DNA from: Paralithodes platypus
Lineage: Eukaryota > Arthropoda > Malacostraca > Decapoda > Lithodidae
Assembly: GCA_032716605.1 (NCBI GenBank)
Contig: CM064495.1
Location: 48,964,810-49,028,809, forward strand
Length of the DNA stretch: 64,000 nt
Direction of reading: 5' to 3'
This document shows, one piece after another, positions 22,071-33,149 of this stretch. Within the stretch, counting starts at the first letter, position 1. Every line of letters starts with the position of its first letter. Made by a program: the position numbers and the translations under genes. The notes below the pieces were generated by a model, which searched no databases, had not been told where the DNA came from, and saw only the letters and a list, made by a program, of their open reading frames with translations.

Positions 22071-22141
22071 TCAGCGTTCAAAACACTCACAAGTTGACAA
22101 AGCAAGATGGTGCATCATTCAGGAGACTGGAAATAAAGGAA
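22071..22141 (+). CDS. Possible host exon B
   Basis: A 71-nt block between 'TATGTTACAG' and 'GTAATTAAT', a plausible acceptor and donor. Two of three frames are open, one reading 'VSVQNTHKLTKQDGASFRRL'. It is too short to identify and supported only by splice-site appearance. Confidence 0.2.
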
Positions 22142-22646
22142 GGTAATTAATGTAATTTATTGTTTATTATTTATTATTTATTAACTGGTACTCTATGCAG
22201 TATGCACTATGCACTGCCATGAGGCACCACATACAGTATTGTTTTCACTCTTGTCCGTGTATGTATCTTTTTCTTATGTTCTATTGCATGCTTCTAACTT
22301 CCAACACGGTGACTAACACCAGTGCACGTTTCCGCACCCTCCTCAGCTCCCCGCCATGGAGTGGCTTCGGTCACCCAGGCTTTATTGTGGTCGGCAGGGA
22401 GGGTTCTGTTGTTGTTGTTGTTGTTGTTGTTCTTGTTCCCTAAGCTGCCTGGCCGAACAGCCCCGAGTCCCTGAGAAAGGCCATGGCCACGATCGGGCTT
22501 TCCCACAGAGCTCTCATTGAGTGTAGATTGTGTTGTTGGCGTAAGTGGTTGTGTGAAATGCAGTCTTCTATGATGTGTTTAATGGTATGGGGTGCTGTGT
22601 TACATCCCGGGCAGGCGTCGACAACAGAGTCATCCAGTCTCTTCTG

Positions 22647-24492
22647 TGACGCATGTTCAGTGTGAGCATGCTGTACAGAACGCCTAGTCATGCCCCACTC
22701 TCGCTAGGATCGTCAGGGCAGGAACTTTGGCTGTAGTCTATGTAGAGTTTCCTAACTTAGTTCATGTGAGCCGTTGTACTATAAGTATTATGAATATGTA
22801 TTTTGTTTTCATCTGAGTCAACGAGTTCTATTTTATATCATTAGTTATAAGTATTGTGTGTAAAACTTATTTGTAATGATGGGAAGAGAAACAGCCACCG
22901 TTGGGGGTCAGTGGGTGCGCCAGGCGGGAGGTGGGCCTAACTCACTAGCACTCCCCCCTCCCCTCAGTGCTAGGGGAGCCTTTGTCTATCCCAGAGGAGA
23001 GAGAGAAATTACGTAATGGTTGTCAGTGGGCGGTCCTTAGTAGTTCACGTTGGGCTCACTAGAGGGCCGGGTATAAAAAGGGAAGTCTAGCCATTTTTTG
23101 ATCAGAACTCATTAGGCAGAGCGACTTCTCATTTCCCTTGCTAACTATATATATTCTTCTGACTGATGTGAACTTTCTCTACTACCTTACATTCTTATCT
23201 CCTCTTTTCCCTGCCTGTTTAACTTCCATGGTCCCGTTGGTGCAGAGCTAGTCAGCCAACGTATTATCGCTTGAGTTCTCACGAGATACTTGCCTATTAG
23301 ATAGCCTATTTTGGAAGGGTTAACTTAGAATAGGATTGATTTATGTTTGTTGCATTTGTATATGCATTTCCCTGTGTGTTATTATTATTATTCCTGTTTT
23401 CTGCTAGTCTAGGTAATGCTAGACTGGGGTAAGGCTTTCTGTGTTACGAGTTGTTGTTTGATGCAGTGGTTAAGCGATAAACCTGCATATTCGTTTCGGT
23501 TCAGTGAAGCCTAGGTTGTCTTCGCGGCTGACTGTGTTGAGTTAATAATTTACAGTGCGTGAGGGCAAGAGCCTAACCACCCTGTATTTTATTAACAGTT
23601 TGTTTTTACTTTGTCAAGGAGCCGGGAGAAAACCAGATACAAGGGATCTGGATTTCTCAAAGTGCACTTGTTAGTTTTAACGTAATACTTTAAACAGTTG
23701 TGAGGACTTCGCTAGGCTATGAGCCGTTTTTGCTCAGTCACTGCTACCTTTTGCCCACAGTACCCCAGCTAGACTTTACTCGATTAGTAGATACAGAATA
23801 GTATTGAAGCTTTCCTTATGTATGATATTGTTTATGCACTATTGATTTCATGTGTTGCACGCTTGGCTACTTTAGTGATTAGTGGCCCACGAGCACAATC
23901 CGAGTAGGCTATTGCCGTTGCATTTGCGGAGTACTTCTTTTTAATGTTTGCCATTTACTATTGCATATTCTTTTAATTATTCTTATGCCAATTTAAACCT
24001 TTAATAGTATTTAATTGCCAGGATTTTTGCTTATTGAATTACTGTTCAAAATCCGATACGTACTTCTTACGAGCATCCGAGAAGCATCTAACTTTTTTCA
24101 GAAGATTCCTTGCTCGATGCTTAAGGACTATTAATTAACGTAACGTAATAGTGCCGATCCGAAGTAGAGGGTGGAGGACTTCTTAAGTTCTTAGTCAAGG
24201 GTGGATTACTTCGGCTTCGGCCAACACTATTCTTTGGTGTTGTTGTTTCTCACTTCTTTGTTTGATTGTTGACCAGACTAGAGAATTCCTGTCTCTTTAT
24301 TAGTCTGTTGTTGAACACTAGTACCGAGTTCTTGTATACCCCGTTATAGCAGATTGAACTGTGGAGGGTATTGGTGTTTTTTGTTCGGCTGGCAGTACTC
24401 AGGGGTTGGGATCGTGTGTTTCCGTTGTGGCAGCGAGCCGTATTCGAGTCCTGATTGAGAGCCCTTGTGTACCCGAGTGCCAGTTCGTAACA
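22647..24492 (+). mobile_element. Solo LTR of an LTR retrotransposon
   Basis: 1,846 bp starting TG and ending CA, flanked by the 6-bp duplication CTTCTG (22641-22646 and 24493-24498). LINE-A copy 1 gives the intact target (reverse of 'GCTATCAGAAGAGACTGG' at about 10385-10403). There are no terminal inverted repeats beyond TG/CA, no coding sequence, and a TATA box in plus orientation. This is the expected product of LTR-LTR recombination. The long length and lack of internal genes leave a small chance that it is another element class. Confidence 0.75.
23072..23080 (+). promoter_or_regulatory. TATA box of the solo LTR
   Basis: TATAAAAAG preceded by a GC-rich stretch (AGAGGGCCGGG), about 30-35 bp before 'GATCAGAACTCATTAGG', which would hold the start site. 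The position marks the U3/R boundary in plus orientation. Inferred from sequence only. Confidence 0.5.
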
Positions 24493-24498
24493 CTTCTG

Positions 24499-26391
24499 AT
24501 AGCTCAGGAGAGCTGGATGGTGTCCGCATCTCAGCCTGGCCAGGTGGACTCTGTCCTCGCGAGGACGGGAGGATTCGGAAGGATGGATTTCGGGAGGTCG
24601 TGCATGCAGCTGCGTGTTGTCTGTGAGTGAGTGGATGGATCGGTGAGAGATATGAGTATGGATGTGCTTTTGGAAGTTGGTTCGGGGTGGGCAGGGAGGG
24701 AGAGAGGACAATAATTGTGTGTGATACCGTGTGCTGGGTGTTGTTTTGATATTTCTTGGTGTCTGTGGGTGTGTTGCCATGTAGTTTAGTGGGTGGTCTT
24801 GGTTCGTGGAGGCTGCTGCCAGGAATTGAGTGCCTCTCATGTCCAGATGGTCTTTGACTTTGAGGATTTTGGTTTCTTGATGTAGGTGATCTGTGGGTGA
24901 AGTAGCTGTGCAGCCTGTAATGATCTTCAGGGCTTTGTTTTGAATAGTCTGTAAGGTCTTATGATGTGTTTCAGCTAGGTTAGAAGCCCAGGCTGGTCTT
25001 GCATATTCCATCACTGATCTTATGTATTGTTTATATACTGTGGTGGTAGTTTCTTTGTTGTGTCCAAATTTTGTGTGAGCAAGTGACCTGAGGGCGTTAA
25101 GTCTGGGTGTCAGTTTCTTTTTAATGTTTGTGGTGTGCTGTTTGAATGTCATATGAGTATCATATGTTACTCCTAGGATTTTGGGTGTGTGTGTATGTGT
25201 TAGGGGTGTGTTGTTTATGGTGAGTTGAGGGATGTATTCGTGTTCTCCTGTCCAACTTGTGAGCAGGGTTGCGGTGGATTTGGCTGGGGCTAGATTAAGT
25301 CTGTTTGTAGTGCACCAGCCATGTAGTGTGTTGAGATAGGGTTGAAGGAGATCTGTTGCTCTTTTTGGGTCATGGTGTGTGCATGTGAGTGTTATGTCAT
25401 CTGCATAGGAGGCTAAGTTTATTTGGGGCGTATTGGGTGTAGTTATATCGTGCATGTACAGATTGAAGAGTGCGGGCGATAGGACGGATCCTTGTGGGAC
25501 TCCGTTTGGAAAGTTTCTGATTTTAGATGACTGACTGCCAAAAGATACGTGTGCACATCTGCCTGCTAGGAAGTTGGCCAGCCACCTTTTTGTGTTGTTG
25601 TGCATGTTTGTGTTGTAGATTTGTTTGTTAGGTTGTGGCGGGGTATGGCATCGAAGGCTTTACTAATGTCGAGTGTGGCTAATAGTGATCTGTGTGGTGG
25701 TCTAGCTGAGTTGATGCCGTCGAAAGCTCTTTGTGTAAGGTCTGTGAGAAGAGTGTTTGTGGAGTGCAGTGGCCTAAAGCCATGTTGTGTTGCAGCTAGG
25801 GGTAGGTCAGGTGTAATTAGTTGTAATACTAGGCATTCCATGACTTTGGAGGGGGAGCAAAGGAGTGTGATGGGGCGGTGCGAGGAGGGTAGCGTGGGGT
25901 CTTTGTTGGGTTTGGGTAATGTGATGATGATACCATGCTTCCAAATGTCTGGTATTGTGTTGTGTGCATAGCTGTAGTTTGATATATTAGTGAGTGCTTG
26001 TATGCCTTGTGGTCCCAGGTGTCTGAGGTGTATGTTGCTTATGTTGTCTAGGCCACAGGCGGGTGAGTGCTTGAGATTGTTGATGATATGCTTTGTCTGG
26101 TGATTGGTGAAGGGTGTATAGTCAGGGGCTGTGGGGAATTGTCTCTTACGTCGGATGACACGTCGGTCGTCTTTGTGAGGTTTTAGGTGGCTGACATGTG
26201 AAAAGTGATTGATGAGAGTGTTTGCTTGTTGTTTACATGAAGGAGTAGAGTCTGTTGTTGTGATTGCAGCATGTGATTGTGTTGTGTTGCTGTTGGAAAG
26301 TGTGATGCTGTTTAGTGTTTTGTAGAGTTTTTTGGGTTTGTTTTGTGATCAAGTGTTTGTAGGAAATTATTCCAATTTAGTTTTTGTTGTT
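24499..26391 (-). pseudogene. LINE-A reverse transcriptase (copy 2)
   Basis: Minus-strand RT region matching copy 1 closely. 'LATLDISKAFDAIP', 'NGVPQGSVLSPALF', 'ASYADDITL' and the thumb are in frames 24250-25605 and 25566-25841, with a frameshift between them near 25590. Upstream (25842-26380) lies the RT N-terminus ('KHGIII' and 'PACGLDNISN' regions), also out of frame. The C-terminal zinc knuckle lies beyond the solo LTR, at 22436-22646. Confidence 0.85.
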
Positions 26392-26788
26392 GTTGTTCCC
26401 CAAGCTGCCTGGCCGAACAGCCCCAAGGCCCCGAGTAAGGCCAAGGCCATAAATGAGCGCCCCCACAGAACCCTCCCTGCCGACCACAATAAAGCCTGGG
26501 TGACCGAAGCCACTCTATGGCGGGGAGCTGAGAGGGTGCGTAAACGCCAGGGAAACCAAAGCCCCACCCAGGGCCCTGTGCCCCTCAGCAATTATGAAGA
26601 GAAAGTTGAGGGGCAAGGGAATAATGTGACGCTTTAGCTTCCAATCTTGGTAGATTGGGAGGTCAATCCACGGAAGAGACGCCGTCACTTGAGATCTAGA
26701 AAATATATAAGTAAAAGGAACAGTCAGAGTAAGCTATGGGTATGGCAGAGATCGCTCAGGTCTCACTCTGATAGACCAGCCCATCACC
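26392..26788 (-). mobile_element. SINE-A copy, near full-length
   Basis: It runs from (TTG)n at 26392 to 'CAGCCCATCACC' at 26788, within LINE-A copy 2. AGTTTTTGTTGTT is duplicated (26379-26391 and 26789-26801). The other LINE-A copies show the uninterrupted site 'TTTAGTTTTTGTTGTTCTTG'. Confidence 0.9.
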
Positions 26789-27097
26789 AGTTTTTGTTGT
26801 TCTTGTATTTTGTTGTTAGTTTGGGTGTTGAGTGCTTGAATTTGTTGTGTGATGTCTTGTGTGTGGGGTGCTGGGGAGTGTTTCAGTATGTCGTGTTGTC
26901 TGATGAGGTTTTGAATTTCTGGTGTGAAGTTGGGGTTGTGTCTTTTTCTGTTACCTCTTGGAATGTGTTTCTTGTCAGCGTTTTGGATAGTTTTATTGAG
27001 TATGTGTACAGCATTGTTGATGTTAGTGATGGGTGTACTGTTTAGAGTTGTGAAGTGTTGTTCTGTCTCATTTATGAATGCTTCCCAGTTAGCTCTT

Positions 27098-28662
27098 TTA
27101 TAAATTGGTGTATGTGTGTTTGTGGCTAGCTGGGGTGAGTCTGGTTTTGGTGGTGATAATGATCGGGAGGTGGTCAGAGCCTAAGGTTCTGACCACCCTC
27201 CAGGATGTTGTGGGGGCGAGTTCTGGGGAGCAAAAGGTGATGTCTGGAGATGATGGGTTATAGAGGGCTTGGTGAGGAATATGGGTATGTTGATGGATGT
27301 CGTTAAGGATGATGAGGTTATCGGTTTGGTTTTGTAGTACCAGCCCTCTGTCTGTGTCGGGGTTGTCGACAAACCAGGCCGACGTCTTGGCGTTGAAGTC
27401 ACCACCCAGGCTGATGTGTGGGGTGTTTGTGATGTGTTGTAAGTGTGGTCTGTATTCATTTGGTACTGTAGGGGATGTTTGGGGAGGGATGTATGTGTTT
27501 ATGATGGTTATGTTGGAGTTGTTGCCAGTGCGTATTTTAATTGACTGTATTTCTGTTGTGTTATCATTTGGGGGGAGGAGGGATTTGGTTTGTACACTGG
27601 TTACTATGTATGATATTTCTTTGTGTACCAGGGTGATGAGTCCACCGCCCCCGCCGACAGCCCGGTCTTGTCTGATGGTGGTGAAATTATGAAATGTGGG
27701 TGTTTTTTGTGTTGTGCGGAGTTTTGTTTCTTGTAAGATGGCAATGTGTATGTTGTTTTGTTTGATGAAGTGTGAGAGTTCGTGTTTCTTTGTGTTGATG
27801 CCATCTATGTTCAATTGAAGAATGTTAATGTTATGTGCACGATGGCACGATGTATGTTGGGTGCTGCTGCACGAGGATGGGGTAGGGGTGGGGGTGAGGG
27901 GGGGGGGTGGGGGGGGGGGGGGGTCTGGGGGGGGGGATAGGGGAGGTGGGGGTGGGGATTGGGGAGCAGGAGATGGGGGTTGGAATGGATTAGGATGGGG
28001 TGTGGTGTGTTGAGTTGAGGATGTGGATGGTATGGGAAGGTTAGGGGGGTTAGGGAGGAGAGGTGGACGGGTTTTAGGGGGGTGAGTGGATGATATGGGA
28101 AGGTTAGGTGGGTTGGGGAGGAGAGGTGGACAGGTTTTAGGTGAGGGATTTGACTGGGAGAGGGAGGGGCATGAGGAACAGGTCCAGGTGTTTGTGTAGT
28201 GTTTCTTGGAGGCAAGTGTTGTGCAGGTGAAGTGGGTCCAGTTCCCGCATGAATTGCAGAGAACTGAACCCTTAGTGTGGTGACTCGAAGTGATGGGTTT
28301 TGAGCAAGTTGGACATATGTATGTGTACGTGGGTCCTGGGTTGCTCTCAATGTCTCCGGCTAGAAGAAGTCTTCGAGAAATGACAGCCGGAGAGTCATTT
28401 CTCGGTGTAGGAAAAACTGTGATGTGTGTGTGGTGTGAGAGGGTGGAAATTCCCGGCGCGACCGAAGCCGCTCCAAGGACCCGTGCCCCCAGGGAGGGGG
28501 CAGGGGATGGTTGTGACGGTTTGGCTCCCGAAACTGCTCCCCGCGGCCGGCATCCGGTTTTCCTCCACTGGTCGTTGATTTTGTCTTCGGCCGTGGAGGG
28601 TCGGCAGCCATCCGCGGTTGGCAGCCTCGGGAGGTGGTTCCACGGCGTAGAGGCCGCCACAT
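27098..28662 (-). CDS. LINE-A leader, 2A-like peptide, zinc finger and AP endonuclease (copy 2)
   Basis: An open minus frame covers the N-terminal half of LINE-A. The natural start is probably the ATG at 28662, only ~8 nt from the element 5' end. An indel near 28570 places that ATG out of frame, and the open frame instead runs in from flanking sequence with no internal Met. Order: ~100-residue leader with 'RRLLLA', GDIESNPGP at 28331-28357 (intact 2A-like ribosome-skipping motif), PHD-like finger (CPTC, CNSC, HFTC, CSSC), proline-rich tandem linker (about 27890-28140), and endonuclease with 'LQETKL', 'GGDFNAK' and 'GSDHLPIII'. A 1-nt insertion near 27103 ends the frame before RT. Confidence 0.8.
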
Positions 28663-28776
28663 CAGGACCGGGAGGGTTCTGTTGGGGCGCTCGGTTATGG
28701 CCTTGGCCTTGCTCGGGGCCTTGGGGCTGTTCGGCCAGGCAGCTTGGGGAACAACAACAACAACAACACCAGTGCA

Positions 28777-29365
28777 TAGTGTTTTTCCAGACTGGGACTC
28801 CCCGCCAGGGTGTCAAACCGGAGCAATTTTGTTTGAAGACTTGAGTGAATAGGAGAAGGAATACAAGAAAATGAGCATAGATTAGCATTGTTTTGGTCAT
28901 TTTATCACTTCTAAAGACATAATTTGAACTATAAACCATAATTTAACCTTCAAATATACAATAATAAAGATCTAAAAGAATGGACTTGGCTTTCGTTTGA
29001 TGCCCTGCTCCCCGCCTAATGGAATAGGGGCCTGAACCTGGTGGAAGTGCTCCAGGAGGCTGCTCTGTCTTGAGATGTATAATATCAGGCCAGTCGTAAT
29101 GCTGTGTACACACACAGGGTGCATCCCTGTGACTGGTTCTGGTGGGATCCGCTGGGGACACCAGATCCTACCCCTTGCAATCCTTGGGTAAAGGTGCTAA
29201 GGATGGGCCCTGGGGCAATCTGGAGCCAGTGTCCTAGGGATGGTAATTTTTCCTTGCCAGCTTTCTTACCTAAGTCTATGTCATACTCAGCATCACATAA
29301 ACCATGAAAGTCTGATGACAGAACACCGCACCAGAGAGGGGTTGCAGCCTCCCACACGTTCAGGC
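28777..29365. other. No gene recognised
   Basis: Contains repetitive-looking sequence that leads straight into the RTE endonuclease fragment. The last ~250 bp may be the 5' UTR of that RTE element. No coding sequence is supported. Confidence 0.4.
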
Positions 29366-29800
29366 TTGCCAGTGTGAATGTAGGAAGTATAAATGTCAGA
29401 GTGAATGAAGTTGTAGGAGTGCTTCAAGGAATAAAGTGGATGTGTGCTGCATCCAGGAAACCCAATGGAAGGGGTATGATGCGCAGCCTCCCTCAATCAC
29501 ATAGAAAAAAAAAAAAAAAAAAAAAAATTGTTAGTTTGAAAAAAGCAAGAGATACAGGATCTATTGGAAGGGAGAGGAGTCTGGAAAACGAAAGGAGTGG
29601 GGGTGTTCTGGTGGCCGAGCAGTGGGAAAAGAGTGTGCATGAGATCAAGAGAGTCAATCGAAGATTGATTGAAAGAATTTTGTATGTGATATGATTGATA
29701 TCTGCTTATGCTTCACAGATTGGTTTGAGTAAAGAATGGAAAGAGGACTTCTAGAACGACCTGATAAGTGTTGTTTTGGGCCTATGAGAATGATACTACA
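29366..29800 (+). pseudogene. RTE-type LINE endonuclease fragment
   Basis: The plus frames give 'LNVGSINVRVNEVVGVLQG' and, after a broken stretch, 'ASRKPNGRG' at the position of the 'QETKWKG' motif. Beyond the poly-A interruption come 'GGVLVAEQWEKSVHEIKRV' and 'ISAYASQIGLSKEWKEDF'. These are the N-terminal endonuclease blocks of RTE elements. Several stops and frame changes are present. A tiny LINE-C stub interrupts it at about 29478-29527. Confidence 0.75.
29478..29527 (+). mobile_element. Minimal LINE-C 3' stub with poly-A
   Basis: 'GCCTCCCTCAATCACATAG' followed by ~29 A. The first part is the exact 3' end of LINE-C (reverse complement at 13549-13567). Only ~20 bp of the element was copied, an extreme 5' truncation inside the RTE fragment. 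Confidence 0.75.
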
Positions 29801-30801
29801 GTACTATACTCCATTCAGTTGACCCATGCATCTGGCTTCTAACTGGTGTTTGTATCGAGGCTCATGATTGGCTATCTTGTCAGTAGCCTACCATAGCTCA
29901 CTGGCCAAAATGAGTGGCAGAGCTGATAATATATTGATTATTATCTTTATTATTCCTTATTTATTCATTAAAATCGATGGTACGTTTAAGTAATTATAAT
30001 TACTTAATAAATTACAGTCTTACCTGAATCTAAAGAGCTATTAAATATAACATGAAACACAATAATAACGTATATATCATAAAGTAAACACAAGCGAAAT
30101 AAATACATGATAAACGAGGGAGGTAAGCAAGAGGTGAAGACTGACTGACTCGCTCATGCGGTTAGCCAATCACAGGCTGGGATTTACTTATCACACATTT
30201 AAAATAGGCAGTGACTGCATTTCTTCCATTGCTTGTGCTGGAGGGACCTTGGTGACCCTGATCTATGGGTCTTCTCCTGGATGACCTAGATGCGTGTGAA
30301 TTTGTATTTTGTTTTTGTGTGCTCATTGTTTTGTGTTGTCCCTATTCTGGCTCTGTCTTGAGTCGGGCCCCCCCCCCCCTAAAAAAAAAAAAAAGGGAAA
30401 ACTGGGGATTGGGCCTGAGTGTATAGATAGATAGATAGATTATTTATTTTCAATGTGCTTTTATTTTATATATACAGTATCATGAATATATGAACCTTGA
30501 AGAGCGATAAAATAAATAGGGAAAGCATTTGGGTGGGAAAAATCGTAAATATTCCCTGCCCGGTCGTATCCTCAGGCGGGAGGCGGGGAGACAAACATCT
30601 TCCCCTCCCAAGATCTGTGTCTACTGAGCCAAGCGGGTGATGTGTCAGTTTTATATAACAACTCTTATGCACCCACTTGTGCTCCGAAACCGCGGGAGAG
30701 AAATTCACGCAAAAAAATAACCGATAAATTATGAAAATAAGTGATAATTGAGGAGGGAGGAGGGGGGAAAAAGGTGCAGAAGGGAGGGGGTGAGAAACAT
30801 A
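29801..30801. repeat. No gene; microsatellites and a diverged M2-like stretch
   Basis: A C-run/A-run at about 30368-30393 and (TAGA)n at 30421-30441 suggest an old retroelement 3' end. From about 30490 to 30790 the order 'AATCG..AATATTCCC' and 'GAAAATAAGTGATAATTGAGGAGGGAGGAGGGGG' resembles the middle of family M2. No ORF is supported. Confidence 0.4.
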
Positions 30802-30813
30802 TGTATGAGTGGT

Positions 30814-31226
30814 TGTTGTTGTTGTTGTTGTTCCCCAAGCTGCCTGGCCGAACAGCCCCAAGACCCCGAGCAAGGCCAAGGCCATAACCGAGCGCCCCCA
30901 CAGAACCCTCCCTGCCTACCACAATAAAGCCTGGGTGACCGAAGCCACTCCATGGCGGGGAGCTGAGGAGGGTGCGGAAACGCCCGGGAAACCAAAGCCC
31001 CACCCAGGGCCCTGTGCCCCTCCGCAATTATGAAGAGAAAGTTGAGGGGCAAAGGAAAAATGTGACGCTTTGGCTTCCAATCTTGGTAGATTGGGAGGTC
31101 AATCCACGGAAAAGACGCCGTCACTTGAGATCTAGGAAAAACATAAGTAAAAGGAACAGTCGGAGTAAGCTATGGGTATGGCAGAGATCGCTCAGTTCTC
31201 ACTCTGATAGACCAGCCCATCACCAT
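30814..31226 (-). mobile_element. SINE-A copy, full-length
   Basis: (TTG)n at the left, the body, and the 5' end 'GTGATGGGCTGGTCTATCAG' on the minus strand near 31224. TGTATGAGTGGT is duplicated (30802-30813 and 31227-31238). This is the most complete copy and defines the ~410-bp family. Confidence 0.9.
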
Positions 31227-31238
31227 TGTATGAGTGGT

Positions 31239-32660
31239 AGGAAGTACTAGAGGGGAATTATCTCACCTGATGACATATTCCTTTGTTTTGAGAGCCCCTG
31301 GGGTGTTTTGGAAGGTTTTTTTATGGTCTTGATTCCGTGAGGCCTATCGCGGTTCTTAGGTTAAAGATCAATTTGTACAAAATTTGATATATTTACCATA
31401 CAAAGCAATATTACTGGATCATATGCGTATATTTTACTTGTATAATGAACATGTGAATATTGAAGAACTAGAAAATACAGTTGTAAAAAGTAACTATCCA
31501 GTGTAAAACTGTTTAATTGTGACGGGGGAGGTGACGAACTCATATGAGGGAGCGCGACATAGATGTGCTCTCTCGGACGTCTCTCCAGACACTGGCGAGT
31601 CTAGCCATCTCTCATGCATGTATGAGGGTGGAGGGAGGTAGGGGGAGTGTAGAGAAGGATAGCTGGATGGGATGGAGGAAGTAGGGTGGGAAATGAAGTT
31701 AGAGGAGAAAAAGTTGAATAAAGGAGGATTGGGAAAGTGGAGGGAGAAAGCACCCCCAACCATCTTCCTTTCCCTCCTACCCATGATGTGTATAACATCA
31801 TATTTATCGGAAGTAAAGCAGTGTTACACTGGCTGTGAAGGTGTAAAGTGAATCACCACTCTCTCTAAGCCCACGTGATCAACAAACCCACACGCTCACA
31901 CATGTATACCTTCACTCACAGACGAGTATTGATCGATTTTAAGCCCCACTCATATATACACACGCACGCTCGAGGAGTGGAATGTTGCTTAAGGCTCTCA
32001 CGGTGATAAACAAGGAACGGCAACCTCGGGAAATATCTATTGAAGTGCACATTGTATTCCAACTTTTTTGTGGACTAGAGTGGCATCTGGTTAGGGAGGA
32101 ACTCGCCCACTCTGCCACACAGCCTGACTGAGGTTCTGGCCACGGTCGAGGAAGGTTGGCCCTGACACTCGCTCGTGCCTTTCACCTTCACCAGGACTTC
32201 CCTATGCTTTGTTTAGCATTTTCGAACCACCAGAAGACGGTAAAACTGTATATTCAACTAGTTACCTTTGGCTATCCAAGGCTTGCATGTACAGTTGGCC
32301 ACATAAGTTCTGTTGCTCTCTGTGATCTTATACATGGGAATATAATGCGCAGGATTGAATAACGAGTGTAGTTACTTATGCTGTACAGGTAGTTAACTCG
32401 TCTGATTAGTCAACCGTTAATTAATGAAACCACACTAGCAATTCATTCATACTACAGTATTATATTTTCATGCATAAGATCACGATGAAGAACAGATCTT
32501 ATGTGGGCAACTGTAGATGCATGTATCAAAGCCTACAGTATAGCTGCTCCTCAAGACACATTTGTTAGCGATATTATAACAAGCAATATTTTTATGTCCT
32601 GTTTGTATCTGCTCTGTATGACCCAGTTGGTCTTCCACAGCCCCCTGTTTTTCTATGCTC
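31239..32660. other. No gene recognised
   Basis: Mixed-composition sequence with purine-rich 31620-31760. No ORF with a recognisable product and no clear repeat boundary. Confidence 0.45.
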
Positions 32661-33149
32661 TTAACCCTTCCTACCCGGTCTGCCTTAGGTAAGGACAGCA
32701 CGAAAGAAGGGCCGCTACCCGGTATGCCTTATCTAAGGCATGAGCTTAATAGCCTAATTAAGCTTGGTCCGAACGCCGTGCGTACGACGTATGTCAACAA
32801 ACCCAAGCGTTCGTCACCGCACCTCCGAAAACAAGAAGGAGAAGACTCCTCAATGTTATTGTTCTGACGTCATGACGAAATTAGTGTCTAAAAAGACCCC
32901 ATATTGGCAACATCTCTGCAATATTGGCTCCACTGAAATCGTCATCACAACTGAATCAGTTGACTTACAGAGCTCTACTCAATGCCAAAATACAGATTGA
33001 AAACCGCACTACGATTATAGATGAGTGGGAAAATTCTAGCAGTGAAAATAAACATAAATACGGTAGCCTAGGCCTAGACGTTTTTCAGCCATATCGCCCG
33101 GGTAGGGGCGACCGTCATTTGGTAAGACAGCCCGGGGAGGAAGGGTTAA
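32661..33149. mobile_element. TTAA-flanked miniature element, diverged relative of M1
   Basis: TTAA at 32661-32664 and 33146-33149. It shares M1 landmarks in order: 'ATGTCAACAAAC', 'TCATCACAACTGAATCAGTTGACTTACAGAGCTCTAC', and 'TACGGTAGCCTAGGCCTAGACGTTTTTC' with 'CCCGGG'. The length (489 bp) matches M1. Confidence 0.75.

Larger units (their letters stand above)
22412..28669 (-). mobile_element. LINE-A copy 2, full-length
   Basis: Minus-strand LINE-A from its 5' end at 28669 to (TTG)n at 22412. Without insertions it is about 4.0 kb. It is interrupted by a solo LTR (22647-24492) and a SINE-A (26392-26788), each with its own duplication. A 15-bp target duplication flanks it. The ORF parts carry frame breaks, so the copy is inactive, but it is the best source for the family's structure. 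Confidence 0.9.
22327..28764 (+). mobile_element. SINE-A copy split by LINE-A
   Basis: Left piece 22327-22411 and right piece 28670-28764 join into one 5'-truncated SINE-A ending in (CAA)n. The 12-bp duplication AACACCAGTGCA (22315-22326 and 28765-28776) brackets both. A full-length LINE-A sits inside with its own duplication GGGAGGGTTCTGTTG (22397-22411 and 28670-28684). Confidence 0.9.

Noticed and set aside
27297..27692. Plus-strand 131-aa ORF, also seen at 7709-8104
   Set aside because: Antisense shadow of the LINE-A endonuclease; it recurs only because the LINE recurs.
28663..28939. N-terminal ~90 residues of the minus-strand ORF 27098-28939, including a Cys run
   Set aside because: They come from the SINE-A 3' end, its (CAA)n tail read in reverse and flanking sequence; the LINE-A element ends at 28669.
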